The position numbers were made by a program, and so were the translations under genes. The notes under the pieces are model-generated. The model did no database searches and had not been told where the DNA came from. It saw only the letters and a list, made by a program, of their open reading frames with translations. This document shows, piece by piece, positions 32,725-40,700 of a stretch of 64,000 bases of DNA. The stretch is taken from positions 1 to 64,000 of the forward strand of contig CAYJKJ010000009.1 in the NCBI GenBank assembly GCA_964370715.1, read 5' to 3'. Source of the DNA: CAYJAY01 sp964370715 (GTDB taxonomy: Bacteria; Bacillota; Clostridia; Oscillospirales; Ruminococcaceae). Positions within the stretch are counted from its first letter, which is position 1. Each line of letters starts with the position of its first letter.

Positions 32725-34638
32725 GTGAAAATGGCAAACATTAACAAGCGATTTTGTTTCGGATGTGTATTGTTTTTTGCATTTATATTGTTGCTTCTAT
32801 CCCCAAAAGCCGACGCTTCAATAAGTCTAACGAATGGTAGTGTTTCGATTACCCAAAACGGCCAGGTGCTAACGGTAACACCTAGCCCCGCAACAGGCTA
32901 TGAATATAGCGGAGGTTTAACCTGGACCGTCAGAGGAACCAACAATTCTTCGACAACTATCAGCGGAACCGACACTACATACACCCTGCCGGACGAAGAC
33001 GTCTACACGCTGACCCAAGCGACCGCTAACTTTGCGCCAAAAAAATTCACCGTAACCTACTCTGCCTATGGCGATGGTGCGGTATCGGGAAGCGTGGCTT
33101 CCGGAAGTTCGGTAGACTATCAAACAGAAGTTAAGTTCACCGCAACCTCAAACGCCGGAGTTAACTTTGAGGATTGGGGCGTTAACGGAACAAGGGGTGA
33201 CACCAATCCTTCGATAGTAGTTAAGATAACCGGAAACACAGAGGTTGTTGGATATTTCTATGATCCGAGAAACAAAGTCACTATACCAACCGTCACGGGC
33301 GGAACGGTGACGGCGAGCGCAACTGCCGGCAATCCCGGGGATGCAATAAGAGTGAAAGCCGTTCCGGACGCAGGGTATAGCTTTGTCAGTTGGTCATTTA
33401 ACACAAGCCCCGGAAATCAAGTTGATTTAACATCGGATGAGATTGTATTTATAATGCCGGGCAACCCTATAACCGTTACCGCTTCGTTCAAGGGAGCGCC
33501 GGTCTCTACCCCCGCTCCAACAACCGCACCTTCTGCCCAAACCTCAGTGTTCACTATAGCCGCTAACGATGGCGGTGTGATAGCGGAGGGCGCTAGCGGA
33601 AACTTCGAGTCGGATGCCAGCTTCACCGTTTCGGTTGTTCCAAACGAAGGCTTTTTGTTCGATAGCTGGGTTGTGTCGGGAGACGGCACTGTTGATGACG
33701 CCGCCGCCCCATCAACTATATTTAACATGGGCAACGACGACACAACGCTAACAGCAAACTTTAAAGCAGACCCCGACTATGTTCCACCCGCCTCTACATA
33801 CAACATAACGATAGAATCCTCCACAGGCGGAACCGTCACAACCGATGTAATGACCGCAACGGAAGGCACTGTCGTTTCGGTTAATGCAACCCCCGAAGAT
33901 GGGTTCAGCTTTGTATCTTGGGGAAGCACAAGCGGCATAACGTTTAACGACCATCAAGTCGATTCAACGTTTTTCACCATGCCCGCTCGTGATGTCTCGA
34001 TCAAAGCAGAGTTTGAGCAAGCGGCGTTTCTTGGCGGGCCGATTGTTTGGGCTATAATCGGCGTAGCGCTAGTTGCGGTTATCGCTGTCGTAGTTGTTGC
34101 GATAGTCGTCGGAAAAAGCAAAGCCAAAAAACAGATGGATATGTATAACGCCCAACAGATGTATAACACTCAACAGATGTATCTCCCCCCGCAATACCGA
34201 AACAACCAGGGCGGATATGGCTATCCCCCCATGCCTCCTATGGGTCAACCTCCGATGTCGGGGGTTAGAAGAAACGCCAATATGCAAACAGGGGCATTTA
34301 ATCCGATAACCGACAACATGGTTGAACAATACAATGACCCATATATGCAAAACGGTTACAACCAAGACGGTTATGACCAAAACGGCTATCAGAATGGGCC
34401 GTATCAAAACGATCAATATCAAAACGGATACAACGAACAATATGACGACGAATACAGCGACGAATATGATGAACAATACACCGATGAGTATGACGAAGGG
34501 TTCGACCCCGATTATGATGGTGAAATTGAATATGAACAGGAATATCCCGATTTTTCGGATGATGAAATCCAACTTGAAGACGAATTCTTCGACCCAACGC
34601 TTAGCAATTCCCAAAGCGAAGACTATTATGACGGCTAA
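32725..34638 (+). CDS. Cell-surface repeat protein with one membrane helix and a cytoplasmic low-complexity tail
   Basis: 637 residues from the GTG at 32725, which follows AAGGAG by 5 bases (an ATG lies two codons on; a GTG at 32719 overlaps that site). Parts in order: signal peptide (about 1-32); a beta-rich region; four repeats of about 75 residues like the divergent InlB B-repeat (GG-x-V ... A-x-P-x-x-G-(Y/F)-x-F-x-x-W ... F-x-M ... (I/L)-x-A-x-F; roughly 107-180, 186-258, 275-349, 358-431); a helix of 25 residues (about 439-463) followed by KSKAKK; and a 170-residue tail rich in Gln, Asn, Tyr and Met, then Asp, Glu and Tyr. Positive-inside reasoning puts the repeats outside and the tail in the cytoplasm. 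Function unknown. Single gene. Confidence 0.82.
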   Translation: MKMANINKRFCFGCVLFFAFILLLLSPKADASISLTNGSVSITQNGQVLTVTPSPATGYEYSGGLTWTVRGTNNSSTTISGTDTTYTLPDEDVYTLTQATANFAPKKFTVTYSAYGDGAVSGSVASGSSVDYQTEVKFTATSNAGVNFEDWGVNGTRGDTNPSIVVKITGNTEVVGYFYDPRNKVTIPTVTGGTVTASATAGNPGDAIRVKAVPDAGYSFVSWSFNTSPGNQVDLTSDEIVFIMPGNPITVTASFKGAPVSTPAPTTAPSAQTSVFTIAANDGGVIAEGASGNFESDASFTVSVVPNEGFLFDSWVVSGDGTVDDAAAPSTIFNMGNDDTTLTANFKADPDYVPPASTYNITIESSTGGTVTTDVMTATEGTVVSVNATPEDGFSFVSWGSTSGITFNDHQVDSTFFTMPARDVSIKAEFEQAAFLGGPIVWAIIGVALVAVIAVVVVAIVVGKSKAKKQMDMYNAQQMYNTQQMYLPPQYRNNQGGYGYPPMPPMGQPPMSGVRRNANMQTGAFNPITDNMVEQYNDPYMQNGYNQDGYDQNGYQNGPYQNDQYQNGYNEQYDDEYSDEYDEQYTDEYDEGFDPDYDGEIEYEQEYPDFSDDEIQLEDEFFDPTLSNSQSEDYYDG

Positions 34639-34656
34639 AAATATAATATAAAAATT

Positions 34657-34694
34657 AAAACAGCATAGTCGCTACAATGCGGTATGCTGTTTTT
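34657..34694 (+). terminator. Intrinsic terminator after the surface protein gene
   Basis: 11-base arms AAAACAGCATA (34657-34667) and its complement (34683-34693) with a T run, 18 bases after the stop. Confidence 0.8.
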
Positions 34695-34797
34695 GATTTT
34701 TAAAAACACCCTCTCTTAGTCTATGTCAAGCTTAAAATTCCAGCGAAAATCTACCCCAAAAAACATTTATAAAAAAATTAATCATCGTTTCATATTA

Positions 34798-34807
34798 TAC
34801 GACAAAA
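34798..34807 (-). promoter_or_regulatory. Possible Spo0A box
   Basis: Minus-strand TTTTGTCGTA shares the TTTTGTCG core of the Spo0A binding site (TTTTGTCGAAA). It lies 18 bases upstream of the first spo0A promoter, where autoregulation is usual. Confidence 0.4.
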
Positions 34808-34824
34808 CACAACTGTATTCTTGT

Positions 34825-34853
34825 TTGCTATTATGCTAAACTCTGAGTATAAT
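34825..34853 (+). promoter_or_regulatory. spo0A promoter P1
   Basis: TTGCTA (34825-34830), 17 bases, TATAAT (34848-34853). Confidence 0.55.
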
Positions 34854-34907
34854 CTTTGCAAAATAAGCAAATCTCAAAAAAAAGTTTGTAAATTTTTGAA
34901 AAAGATG

Positions 34908-34936
34908 TTGCCAACCGGCAAACCCTGTGGTAAAAT
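34908..34936 (+). promoter_or_regulatory. spo0A promoter P2
   Basis: TTGCCA (34908-34913), 17 bases, TAAAAT (34931-34936), 46 bases before the start codon. Two spaced promoters recall the vegetative and sporulation promoters of Bacillus spo0A, though both look sigma-A-like here. Confidence 0.55.
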
Positions 34937-34982
34937 ATGGAAGTGGAAGGACAGCTAAAATTTAACAAAGGGGAACACAATT

Positions 34983-35771
34983 TTGGAAAAGAAATTAAAA
35001 GTGCTTGTGGCAGACACAGGCGCAGAGTTTGGAAAAAGCTGTGCCGAAATTCTAGCAAAAAGAGGTTGTGAGGTTGTATGTTGCGAAAAAGACGGCGCAA
35101 AGGTTCTTGAGGCTATAAGGATACACAGTCCCGACGTTGCTGTCGTTGATATGTTCATGTCAACAATCGACGCAATAGGGATAATCTCGCAATTTTCAGT
35201 AGAGAGTGGAAAACCGATTAAACCGCAATTTATCGTTATGTCGAGTTTCGACAACCCGATTATGGAACGAGAAGTTATAAGGGCTGGAGCTGCATTTTAC
35301 ATACTCAAGCCGTTTGATATCTCTGTGTTGGCTGACAGAATAGAGCGTTTCATGGGTGTTTCGGAGTTCAACCTTGCGGCGGGAAAACCTTCGCCGGAAT
35401 GGGATCTCGAAATAGTTATAACCGACATAATCCACCAAATCGGAGTGCCTGCACATATAAAAGGCTATGGATATCTTCGAGATGCAATTATAATGTCGGT
35501 TGAAGATCCCGAGATGATAAATGCCGTTACAAAAAGGCTCTATCCAACGATTGCAAAACAAAACGGAACAACCTCTTCAAGAGTTGAGCGAGCTATTCGC
35601 CATGCGATAGAAGTAGCTTGGGACAGGGGAGATGTCGACACGTTAAATTCGTTTTTCGGCTACACGATAAACAACCTTCGAGGAAAGCCAACAAACAGCG
35701 AGTTTGTTGCTATGATAAGCGATAAGGTTAGGCTTTCGGCTAAAAAACTTGGTGTCCAAATTAATGCGTAG
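34983..35771 (+). CDS. spo0A: Sporulation master regulator Spo0A
   Basis: Response regulator that starts sporulation. The C-terminal DNA-binding domain (about 145-258) is clear: IIHQIGVPAHIKGYGYLR, the recognition helix SRVERAIRHAIEVAW (199-213) and GKPTNSEF. The receiver (1-125) keeps the phosphate site Asp56 (VVDMFM) and Lys109 (ILKPFD), has Ser87 for the usual threonine, but reads VADTG where canonical Spo0A reads VADDN: the second metal-binding aspartate is a threonine (residue 12). Starts with TTG after AAAGGGG. 262 residues, normal. Single gene with two upstream promoters and its own terminator. Confidence 0.94.
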   Translation: MEKKLKVLVADTGAEFGKSCAEILAKRGCEVVCCEKDGAKVLEAIRIHSPDVAVVDMFMSTIDAIGIISQFSVESGKPIKPQFIVMSSFDNPIMEREVIRAGAAFYILKPFDISVLADRIERFMGVSEFNLAAGKPSPEWDLEIVITDIIHQIGVPAHIKGYGYLRDAIIMSVEDPEMINAVTKRLYPTIAKQNGTTSSRVERAIRHAIEVAWDRGDVDTLNSFFGYTINNLRGKPTNSEFVAMISDKVRLSAKKLGVQINA

Positions 35772-35797
35772 AACTAATTAATGAAACAAAACAACAA

Positions 35798-35848
35798 AAT
35801 ACATCTGACTAAACTTTAGCGACGGCTGTTTAGTTAGGTGTATTTTTT
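35798..35848 (+). terminator. Intrinsic terminator after spo0A
   Basis: 17-base arms (35798-35814 and 35828-35844) with a few mismatches and a TTTTTT tail, 27 bases after the stop. Confidence 0.75.
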
Positions 35849-35990
35849 GTTTTTATTCAAGTTTTATCGGCAAAAATTAATTTTTTATTAAAATTATTAA
35901 TATTTTTCACAAAAAACTATTTAATTTATCGGAAATTTGTATTATAATATATACAAGCATTCTAAAAAAATAAAAAATACAGAGGTCAAA

Positions 35991-36662
35991 TTGAACAATA
36001 ATTTAAAGCGTATCATAGTCATAACCGGCCATTATGGTTCGGGAAAAACAAACTTTGCGGTTAATCTTGCGATGAATTTTAAAAAGAGCGGCGAACAAAA
36101 TATCTGTCTTGTAGATCTAGATATCGTTAACCCTTATTTTCGCTCCGCTGATTTTAAAAATCTTTTGTCGTCAAACGAAATTGATATGATAGCGCCAAGC
36201 CATGCGAACACCTCGCTCGACACCCCTTCTATCCCAAAAGAAGTTAAAGGGGTTATTCTTTCGGACAAACGAGCAATAATTGATCTTGGCGGCGACGATG
36301 TTGGCGCAACGGCTCTCGGAAGATATAAAACTGATATCGAAAAATCGGGCGGATGCGATCTCTTGTATCTGTTCAGCGTCTATCGCCCGTTCACCCGCAA
36401 TGTTCAAGACGTTATAAACCATATTGCGGACATTGAAAGAGTTACAAGACAAAAGGTTACCCACCTTGTCAACAGCTCAAACCTTGGCAAAGATACAACA
36501 AAACAGGATATAGAAGACACTTTTAGCTTTGCAAAACAACTTACGGAACAGACCGGCATACCGCTTTTCGCAAACCTTGCTATCGATAATGTTGCGGGCG
36601 ATATGGAGGATGTCTATTCCGTCAAGCTGTTTGTAAATAAACCTTGGGAAACAAATAATTAA
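35991..36662 (+). CDS. MinD/ParA-like P-loop ATPase
   Basis: A 223-residue nucleotide-binding protein: Walker A GHYGSGKT (13-20), a CLVDLDIVNPYFR segment (Walker A' region, near 40) and IIDLGGDDVG (near 100). It belongs to the CobQ/MinD/ParA-like group. It directly precedes the ferredoxin and three oxidoreductase subunits (23-base gap), suggesting a role with that enzyme, perhaps in cluster insertion or assembly; this is inferred from context only. It starts with TTG at 35991 after AGAGG. A longer frame to 35937 runs through a TATAAT box (35943-35948), probably the -10 of this operon. Confidence 0.78.
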   Translation: MNNNLKRIIVITGHYGSGKTNFAVNLAMNFKKSGEQNICLVDLDIVNPYFRSADFKNLLSSNEIDMIAPSHANTSLDTPSIPKEVKGVILSDKRAIIDLGGDDVGATALGRYKTDIEKSGGCDLLYLFSVYRPFTRNVQDVINHIADIERVTRQKVTHLVNSSNLGKDTTKQDIEDTFSFAKQLTEQTGIPLFANLAIDNVAGDMEDVYSVKLFVNKPWETNN

Positions 36663-36685
36663 ATAAAACCAAAGGAGAAGCAGAA

Positions 36686-36907
36686 ATGGCAAAAGGATCT
36701 ATTACTGTAAACGTGGATCGTTGCAAAGGTTGCGAGATCTGCACAACCGTGTGCCCCAAAAAGGTGCTAGGGATGGACGAAACAAAAATCAACGCAAAAG
36801 GCTATCATCCTGCAACCGCAAAAAATCCGGAAGATTGTATCGGCTGTGCGATATGCGCAACGATGTGTCCGGATGTTGCAATCACAGTTATGAAGGAGGA
36901 CAAATAA
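36686..36907 (+). CDS. vorD: 2[4Fe-4S] ferredoxin subunit of 2-oxoacid oxidoreductase
   Basis: A 73-residue ferredoxin: two CxxCxxCxxxCP motifs (Cys13, 16, 19, 23 and a second set at about 52-62), each able to hold a 4Fe-4S cluster. As the delta subunit it passes electrons from the catalytic subunits to free ferredoxin. One base separates its stop from the alpha subunit. GGAG precedes the ATG. Confidence 0.92.
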   Translation: MAKGSITVNVDRCKGCEICTTVCPKKVLGMDETKINAKGYHPATAKNPEDCIGCAICATMCPDVAITVMKEDK

Positions 36908-36908
36908 C

Positions 36909-37973
36909 ATGGCGGAAAAATTACTTATGAAAGGCAACGAAGCTTTGGCGGAGGCGGCGATAAGGGCTGGCTGTATTAGATTTTTCGGTTATCCCATAAC
37001 CCCCCAAACAGAGCTTTCGGCATATATGTCGAAACGTTTGCCTAAAATTGAAAACGGTGTTTTCATGCAAGCGGAAAGCGAAGTTTCGGCTATCAATATG
37101 TTGTTGGGTTCGGCTTCAACCGGCGTTCGTGCCATGACAAGCTCATCCTCACCCGGAATCAGCCTCAAAACAGAGGGTATTTCCTATATAATGGGTTCGG
37201 ATATCCCCTGTATTATAGTCAACGTCATGAGGGGCGGCCCCGGTCTTGGCGGAATTCAACCCGGACAAGCCGACTATTGGCAAGCAACAAAAGCAATGGG
37301 TCACGGCGACTCACACCTTTTAGTCTATGCTCCCTCCTCGATTCAAGAGATGGTCGACATAATGTTCGATGGTTTTGAAGTTTCGGAAAAATATCGTGTT
37401 CCTGCGATGATATTGTCCGATGGGCTTTTGGGTCAGATGATGGAACCCGTTGTGTTCCCCGACAGAGCTCCAAAAATTGCCGACAAACCATATGCAACCG
37501 ACGGTCACGGCCACAAGCGCCCCAAAAACGTCACAAACAGCTTATATCTTCAACCTCAAGCTCTTGAAGACAAAATTGTTGAACGTTTTGAAAGATATGA
37601 ACAAATCAAGAAAAACGAAGTTCGTGTTGCGGAAACAAGCATGGACGACGCTGAATATGCAGTAGTAGCCTACGGTGCTATGGCTCGTGTTGCCGGAACC
37701 GCTGTCGAGATGGCTCGTGCAGAAGGCATCAAAGTTGGCCTAATTCGCCCAATAACTCTTTGGCCGTTCCCGGTCGAGACTATCGCCAAAAGAGCAAAAC
37801 AAGTTAAATCGATGCTAACGGTTGAGATGAGCATGGGTCAAATGGTTGAAGACGTTCGTCTTGCAACGGAATGCAACATACCGGTTGAATTCTTCGGACA
37901 CACCGGCGGTATCATCCCAACACCGGCAGAGATTCTAGAACAAATTAAAAAACTCCAAGGAGGTGCAAAATAA
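36909..37973 (+). CDS. vorB: 2-oxoacid:ferredoxin oxidoreductase, alpha subunit (VorB-type)
   Basis: A 354-residue pyruvate/ketoisovalerate:ferredoxin oxidoreductase alpha subunit (VorB/KorA): it starts KLLMKGNEALAEAAIRAGCIRFFGYPITPQTE, the conserved domain I opening, with the core GGPGLGGIQPGQADYWQATKA. With the beta and gamma subunits it oxidises a 2-oxoacid to acyl-CoA, CO2 and reduced ferredoxin. It matches the 3-methyl-2-oxobutanoate (branched-chain) group best, though 2-oxoglutarate enzymes are close relatives. The last base of the stop is the first base of the next start. Confidence 0.9.
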   Translation: MAEKLLMKGNEALAEAAIRAGCIRFFGYPITPQTELSAYMSKRLPKIENGVFMQAESEVSAINMLLGSASTGVRAMTSSSSPGISLKTEGISYIMGSDIPCIIVNVMRGGPGLGGIQPGQADYWQATKAMGHGDSHLLVYAPSSIQEMVDIMFDGFEVSEKYRVPAMILSDGLLGQMMEPVVFPDRAPKIADKPYATDGHGHKRPKNVTNSLYLQPQALEDKIVERFERYEQIKKNEVRVAETSMDDAEYAVVAYGAMARVAGTAVEMARAEGIKVGLIRPITLWPFPVETIAKRAKQVKSMLTVEMSMGQMVEDVRLATECNIPVEFFGHTGGIIPTPAEILEQIKKLQGGAK

Positions 37974-38725
37974 TGGCTGTTGTTTTTGAAAGACCTCATG
38001 CATTAGCAGACGTTGCAACGTCATACTGTCCCGGTTGTCACCACGGAATTATCCATCGCCTTGTTGCCGAAGCTCTCGACGAACTCGATATAGAGGGCAA
38101 AACAATAGGTATCGCTCCTGTTGGTTGTTCGGTTTTGGCATACAACTTTTTCAACTGCGACATGATCCAAGCTCCCCACGGACGCGCTCCCGCCGTTGCA
38201 ACCGGCGTTAAGCGTTCGTTGCCCGATTCGGTTGTGTTCACCTATCAAGGCGACGGAGACCTTGCTGCTATCGGAACAGCGGAAACGGTCCACGTTGGAA
38301 CAAGGGGCGAAGACCTAACTATAATCTTTGTTAACAACGCAATCTACGGCATGACGGGCGGCCAGATGGCTCCAACTACCCTTCATGGCCAAGTTACCCA
38401 AACCTCGCCATACGGCAGAGACACAGCGGTAGCCGGATATCCTATCAGAGTTTGCGAAATGATGGCAACTCTCGAAGGCGTTGCTTATGCAGAACGTGTT
38501 GCGGTTAACAATCCGGCAAACGTTAGAAAAGCTAAAAAAGCTATCGTTAAAGGTTTCCAAAACCAAATTGATAAAAAAGGATTGTCGATAATAGAGATAG
38601 TTTCAACCTGCCCGACAAACTGGGGGCTTAATCCTGTTGAAGCTATTAAATGGGAAGAAGAAAACCTCATCCCTTATTATCCTCTTGGCGTTTATAAAGA
38701 TGGCGTTAAAGGAGGCGGACAATAA
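37973..38725 (+). CDS. vorA: 2-oxoacid:ferredoxin oxidoreductase, beta subunit (thiamine diphosphate-binding)
   Basis: A 250-residue TPP-binding catalytic subunit. YCPGCHHGI near residue 20 opens the domain; YQGDGDLAAIG...NNAIYGMTGGQ (about 86-125) is the GDG-NN thiamine diphosphate motif with magnesium ligands. It decarboxylates the 2-oxoacid. It is coupled to both neighbours by 1-base overlaps, fixing a 1:1:1 expression of the three subunits. Confidence 0.91.
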   Translation: MAVVFERPHALADVATSYCPGCHHGIIHRLVAEALDELDIEGKTIGIAPVGCSVLAYNFFNCDMIQAPHGRAPAVATGVKRSLPDSVVFTYQGDGDLAAIGTAETVHVGTRGEDLTIIFVNNAIYGMTGGQMAPTTLHGQVTQTSPYGRDTAVAGYPIRVCEMMATLEGVAYAERVAVNNPANVRKAKKAIVKGFQNQIDKKGLSIIEIVSTCPTNWGLNPVEAIKWEEENLIPYYPLGVYKDGVKGGGQ

Positions 38726-39255
38726 TGTTAAAAAATATTATATTTGCAGGTTTCGGCGGTCAAGGCGTTTTGTTTGCAGGAAAAGTCACCTCGTATGCAG
38801 GGCTTATGGATAACAAGGAAGTTTCTTGGCTTCCGTCATATGGTCCCGAAATGCGTGGCGGAACGGCGAACTGCTCGGTCGTTATCTCGGATAGCCCAAT
38901 CGGCAGCCCCCTCGTTATCAACCCCGATTTGCTAGTTGCGATGAACCTTCCTTCATACGACAAGTTTATCGATATGGTAGCTCCCGGCGGAGTTGTTATC
39001 ATGGATAGCTCGATGATCGATCGTGAAATAACAAGAGATGATATAACGGTTCACAAAGTTCCGGCTTCAAGCCTTGCAAATTCCGAAAACCTTCAAGGGC
39101 TTGCAAACATGATTATGCTTGGAAAAGCATTCTCTGTCGTTGAACTAGCTTCTAAAGAAGCGATAGAACAAGCTGTCAAAAAAAGCGTTCCGGCAAAAAA
39201 AGCTCACCTATTGGAAGCTAACATGAGAGCGCTTGAACTAGGAGCTAATCAATAA
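38725..39255 (+). CDS. vorC: 2-oxoacid:ferredoxin oxidoreductase, gamma subunit
   Basis: A 176-residue gamma subunit, which closes the CoA-binding side. Signatures: FAGFGGQGVLFAGK at 6-19 and SYGPEMRGGTANCSVVIS near 38. Its start overlaps the beta-subunit stop by one base. A long hairpin follows 10 bases after the stop, ending the operon. Confidence 0.91.
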   Translation: MLKNIIFAGFGGQGVLFAGKVTSYAGLMDNKEVSWLPSYGPEMRGGTANCSVVISDSPIGSPLVINPDLLVAMNLPSYDKFIDMVAPGGVVIMDSSMIDREITRDDITVHKVPASSLANSENLQGLANMIMLGKAFSVVELASKEAIEQAVKKSVPAKKAHLLEANMRALELGANQ

Positions 39256-39265
39256 TAATTAGTTT

Positions 39266-39318
39266 AGATATAACAGAAGCTTTGGTTTGCAGTTGTAGAC
39301 CAAAGCTTTGTTATATCT
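39266..39318 (+). terminator. Intrinsic terminator of the vor operon
   Basis: Arms of about 20 bases at 39266-39286 and 39299-39318 with one bulge. The T-rich tail TATTTTGTTTTT follows. Confidence 0.82.
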
Positions 39319-39404
39319 ATTTTGTTTTTCTAATTAAAACAAACCGCCTTTTCCGACAAGCTAAAAATAAATAGCCAAAATCAAAACATTTCACCAAATA
39401 TTCA

Positions 39405-39433
39405 TAGACTTTTTACTATTTTTGTGGTAAATT
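39405..39433 (+). promoter_or_regulatory. Promoter of the M20 peptidase gene
   Basis: TAGACT (39405-39410), 17 bases, TAAATT (39428-39433). The -35 hexamer is the same as at hup. The leader is about 50 bases. Confidence 0.5.
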
Positions 39434-39489
39434 TACGATGTAACGTTTTTTCAAAAAAACTTTAATCAAAAATCAAAAGGAGCAATTTA

Positions 39490-40602
39490 ATGGGAAATAT
39501 TGATAAACAATCTTTGATCGACCGCCTTATAGCATATGTTCAAATCGACAGCGAAACGGGCGACGAAGGCGAGATGGCAAAAAGACTTATAGAGGATTTT
39601 AAAGCTATCGGTTGCGACGTCTACACCGACGATGTCAAACAAGTAGCAAACACAACGGGTTGCAACGTTTATGCAACGCTTAAGGGAGACGAAAGCCTTG
39701 AGCCGTTGATGTTCAGCTCACACATGGACACCGTTGTTCCGGGCAAAGGGATTAAACCTCAAATAGATGACGACGGCTATATAAGATCAGCCGGCGACAC
39801 CGTTCTCGGCGGCGATGACAAAGCCGGCATCTGCGCAATTATGGAAGCGATGAAAGCAGCCTCTGCTGCCGGTGGTCATAGAACCGTTGAAGCTATCATA
39901 ACCGTCAGAGAAGAAAGCGGAATGCATGGCGCAAAAAATCTTCAATACGACAAAATTAAATCCAAAAGCGGAATAATTCTCGATTCGAGCGGTGGCCCCG
40001 AACACATTATAACCGGCGCTCCCGGTCAAAACAAGATTTCGGCGGTTGTTATCGGCAAAAAAGCCCACGCCGGAGTTGAGCCTGAAGCCGGAATTTCGGC
40101 TATCGAAGTTGCCGCACACGCAGTCAGCAATATGCAACTGCTACGTGTCGATTTTGAAACCACCTGCAACATCGGAACGTTTTCTGCAAGCGGAGCTACA
40201 AACGTTGTAACCGAAAGGGTTAACCTTGAGCTTGAAGTTAGAAGCCGCAACACCCAAAAACTTGAAGCACACACAAAACATATTCTTGATTGCCTAGAAG
40301 AAGCTTGCAAAAAATTCGGCGCAACGCTTGAACAAACCGTTTCAACAAGCTATCTCGGTTATAACTTTGAAGACGACTTCCCCCTCGTTAAAAAGGTGGC
40401 GGATGCCGCAACCAAACTCGGTCTTTCCCCCGTTACAAAAAAGAGCGGCGGCGGAAGCGACGCAAACATATACAACCTCAACGGCATTGAATCGCTTAAC
40501 CTTGGCGTAGGAATGGAAAAGGTTCACACAACCAGCGAACAGTTAAGCATCGAAAAGATGGAGAATGCATCCAATCTTTGCTATGAACTAATGATGCCGT
40601 AG
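39490..40602 (+). CDS. M20 family metallopeptidase, peptidase T-like
   Basis: A 370-residue zinc aminopeptidase/tripeptidase of the M20 family, peptidase T branch. Metal and catalytic residues: HMD (78-80), GGDD (107-110), and REESGMHG with Glu141-Glu142 (140-147); a C-terminal zinc histidine occurs in GMEKVHTTSE (residues 340-349). The insertion between them is the lid/dimer domain. It has no signal peptide, so it would split small peptides in the cytoplasm and feed the amino-acid oxidising enzymes. AAAGGAGC precedes the ATG. Single gene. Confidence 0.88.
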   Translation: MGNIDKQSLIDRLIAYVQIDSETGDEGEMAKRLIEDFKAIGCDVYTDDVKQVANTTGCNVYATLKGDESLEPLMFSSHMDTVVPGKGIKPQIDDDGYIRSAGDTVLGGDDKAGICAIMEAMKAASAAGGHRTVEAIITVREESGMHGAKNLQYDKIKSKSGIILDSSGGPEHIITGAPGQNKISAVVIGKKAHAGVEPEAGISAIEVAAHAVSNMQLLRVDFETTCNIGTFSASGATNVVTERVNLELEVRSRNTQKLEAHTKHILDCLEEACKKFGATLEQTVSTSYLGYNFEDDFPLVKKVADAATKLGLSPVTKKSGGGSDANIYNLNGIESLNLGVGMEKVHTTSEQLSIEKMENASNLCYELMMP

Positions 40603-40636
40603 GAAACCGACAAAAACAGAACATCAGTTAAACGTT

Positions 40637-40677
40637 AAAATGCAGAGATGGTCAATTCGACCGCCTCTGCATTTTTG
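40637..40677. terminator. Bidirectional intrinsic terminator
   Basis: Arms AAAATGCAGAG (40637-40647) and its complement (40665-40675), with an inner TGGTC/GACCG extension, lie between the convergent peptidase and ligase genes. Confidence 0.82.
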
Positions 40678-40700
40678 TTGTGTTTATCTCGTGTTTGGTT

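Noticed and set aside
34069..34614. Long open frame antisense to the tail of the surface protein
   Set aside because: Mirror of a low-complexity coding sequence; hydrophobic product results from the complement of Asp/Tyr/Asn codons; no ribosome site.
35937..35990. N-terminal extension of the MinD-like ATPase
   Set aside because: It reads through a TATAAT box, adds a sequence without family support, and a TTG with AGAGG upstream gives the proper start at 35991.
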